Source of the DNA: Bacteroidia bacterium
GTDB taxonomy: Bacteria; Bacteroidota; Bacteroidia; Bacteroidales; Paludibacteraceae
NCBI GenBank assembly: GCA_009929375.1
Contig: SAAO01000011.1
Span: forward strand, 31,856 to 95,855
Reading direction: 5' to 3'
DNA length: 64,000 bases
Within the stretch, counting starts at the first letter, position 1. The number at the start of each line of letters is the position of its first letter. Below are positions 63,993 to 64,000 of this stretch, one piece after another. Made by a program: the position numbers and the translations under genes. Under the pieces are notes generated by a model. The model worked only from the letters and a program-made list of their open reading frames with translations. It made no database searches and was not told where the DNA came from.

Positions 63993-64000
63993 ATGCATAA

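Overview
The window is chromosomal DNA from a Bacteroidota bacterium, most likely order Bacteroidales. A Paludibacter-like relative is a guess from gene content; the species cannot be read from the sequence. The evidence is type IX secretion sorting domains (Por type A and CHU type B), a TonB receptor paired with a DUF4249 lipoprotein, HisIE fusion, a BspA-like leucine-rich protein, and repeated promoters with the Bacteroidota -7 box TAnnTTTG about 20 nt after a TTG/TTTG element. Shine-Dalgarno sequences are weak throughout.

Layout. 1-3.6 kb: edge-truncated NhaC antiporter, radA, a T9SS cargo protein. 3.76-5.35 kb: tRNA-Thr, SRP RNA, and a cobalamin riboswitch ahead of a DUF4465 lipoprotein. 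5.5-11.9 kb: malQ, prs, uvrD/pcrA. 12-17.6 kb: an acyltransferase and the rimP-nusA-infB operon with a leader hairpin. 17.6-21.7 kb: T9SS type B protein, LysM protein, beta-barrel. 21.9-24.9 kb: uronate catabolism (kduI, kduD, DUF4861). 25-29.1 kb: a CxxC mini-protein, ftsE, hisIE, nadD, gmk, yicC. 29.4-32.1 kb: trpB2 and rpsF-rpsR-rplI. 32.3-36.3 kb: LytS/LytTR two-component pair and a BspA-like T9SS protein.

36.4-43.1 kb is the most interesting part: a tight six-gene operon with a stand-alone PqqD-type recognition protein, an ATP-grasp ligase, a LysA-fold PLP decarboxylase carrying a leader-like YxxPxI tag, a urea-transporter/M23-peptidase fusion, and two TPR proteins, one apparently an outer-membrane barrel. 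It reads as an uncharacterised pathway that makes or modifies an amino-acid-derived molecule and moves it across the envelope.

43.1-52.5 kb: a lipoprotein peptide deformylase, DUF456, an alpha/beta hydrolase facing a membrane LytTR regulator across a phased GGGACA array, patatin, an orphan lipoprotein, aspC, a 196-bp MITE-like element, GH16 and a methyltransferase. 53-55.4 kb: an RNA-remodelling group (DEAD-box helicase, cold-shock protein, RRM protein). 55.8-62.1 kb: a four-gene STN-TonB receptor/DUF4249/MG2-like locus with an operator-like palindrome in its promoter. 62.15 kb to the end: the left edge of an integrated element, with a tRNA-Ser 3'-end-like sequence, a tyrosine recombinase under an inverted-repeat promoter, and a small downstream gene.
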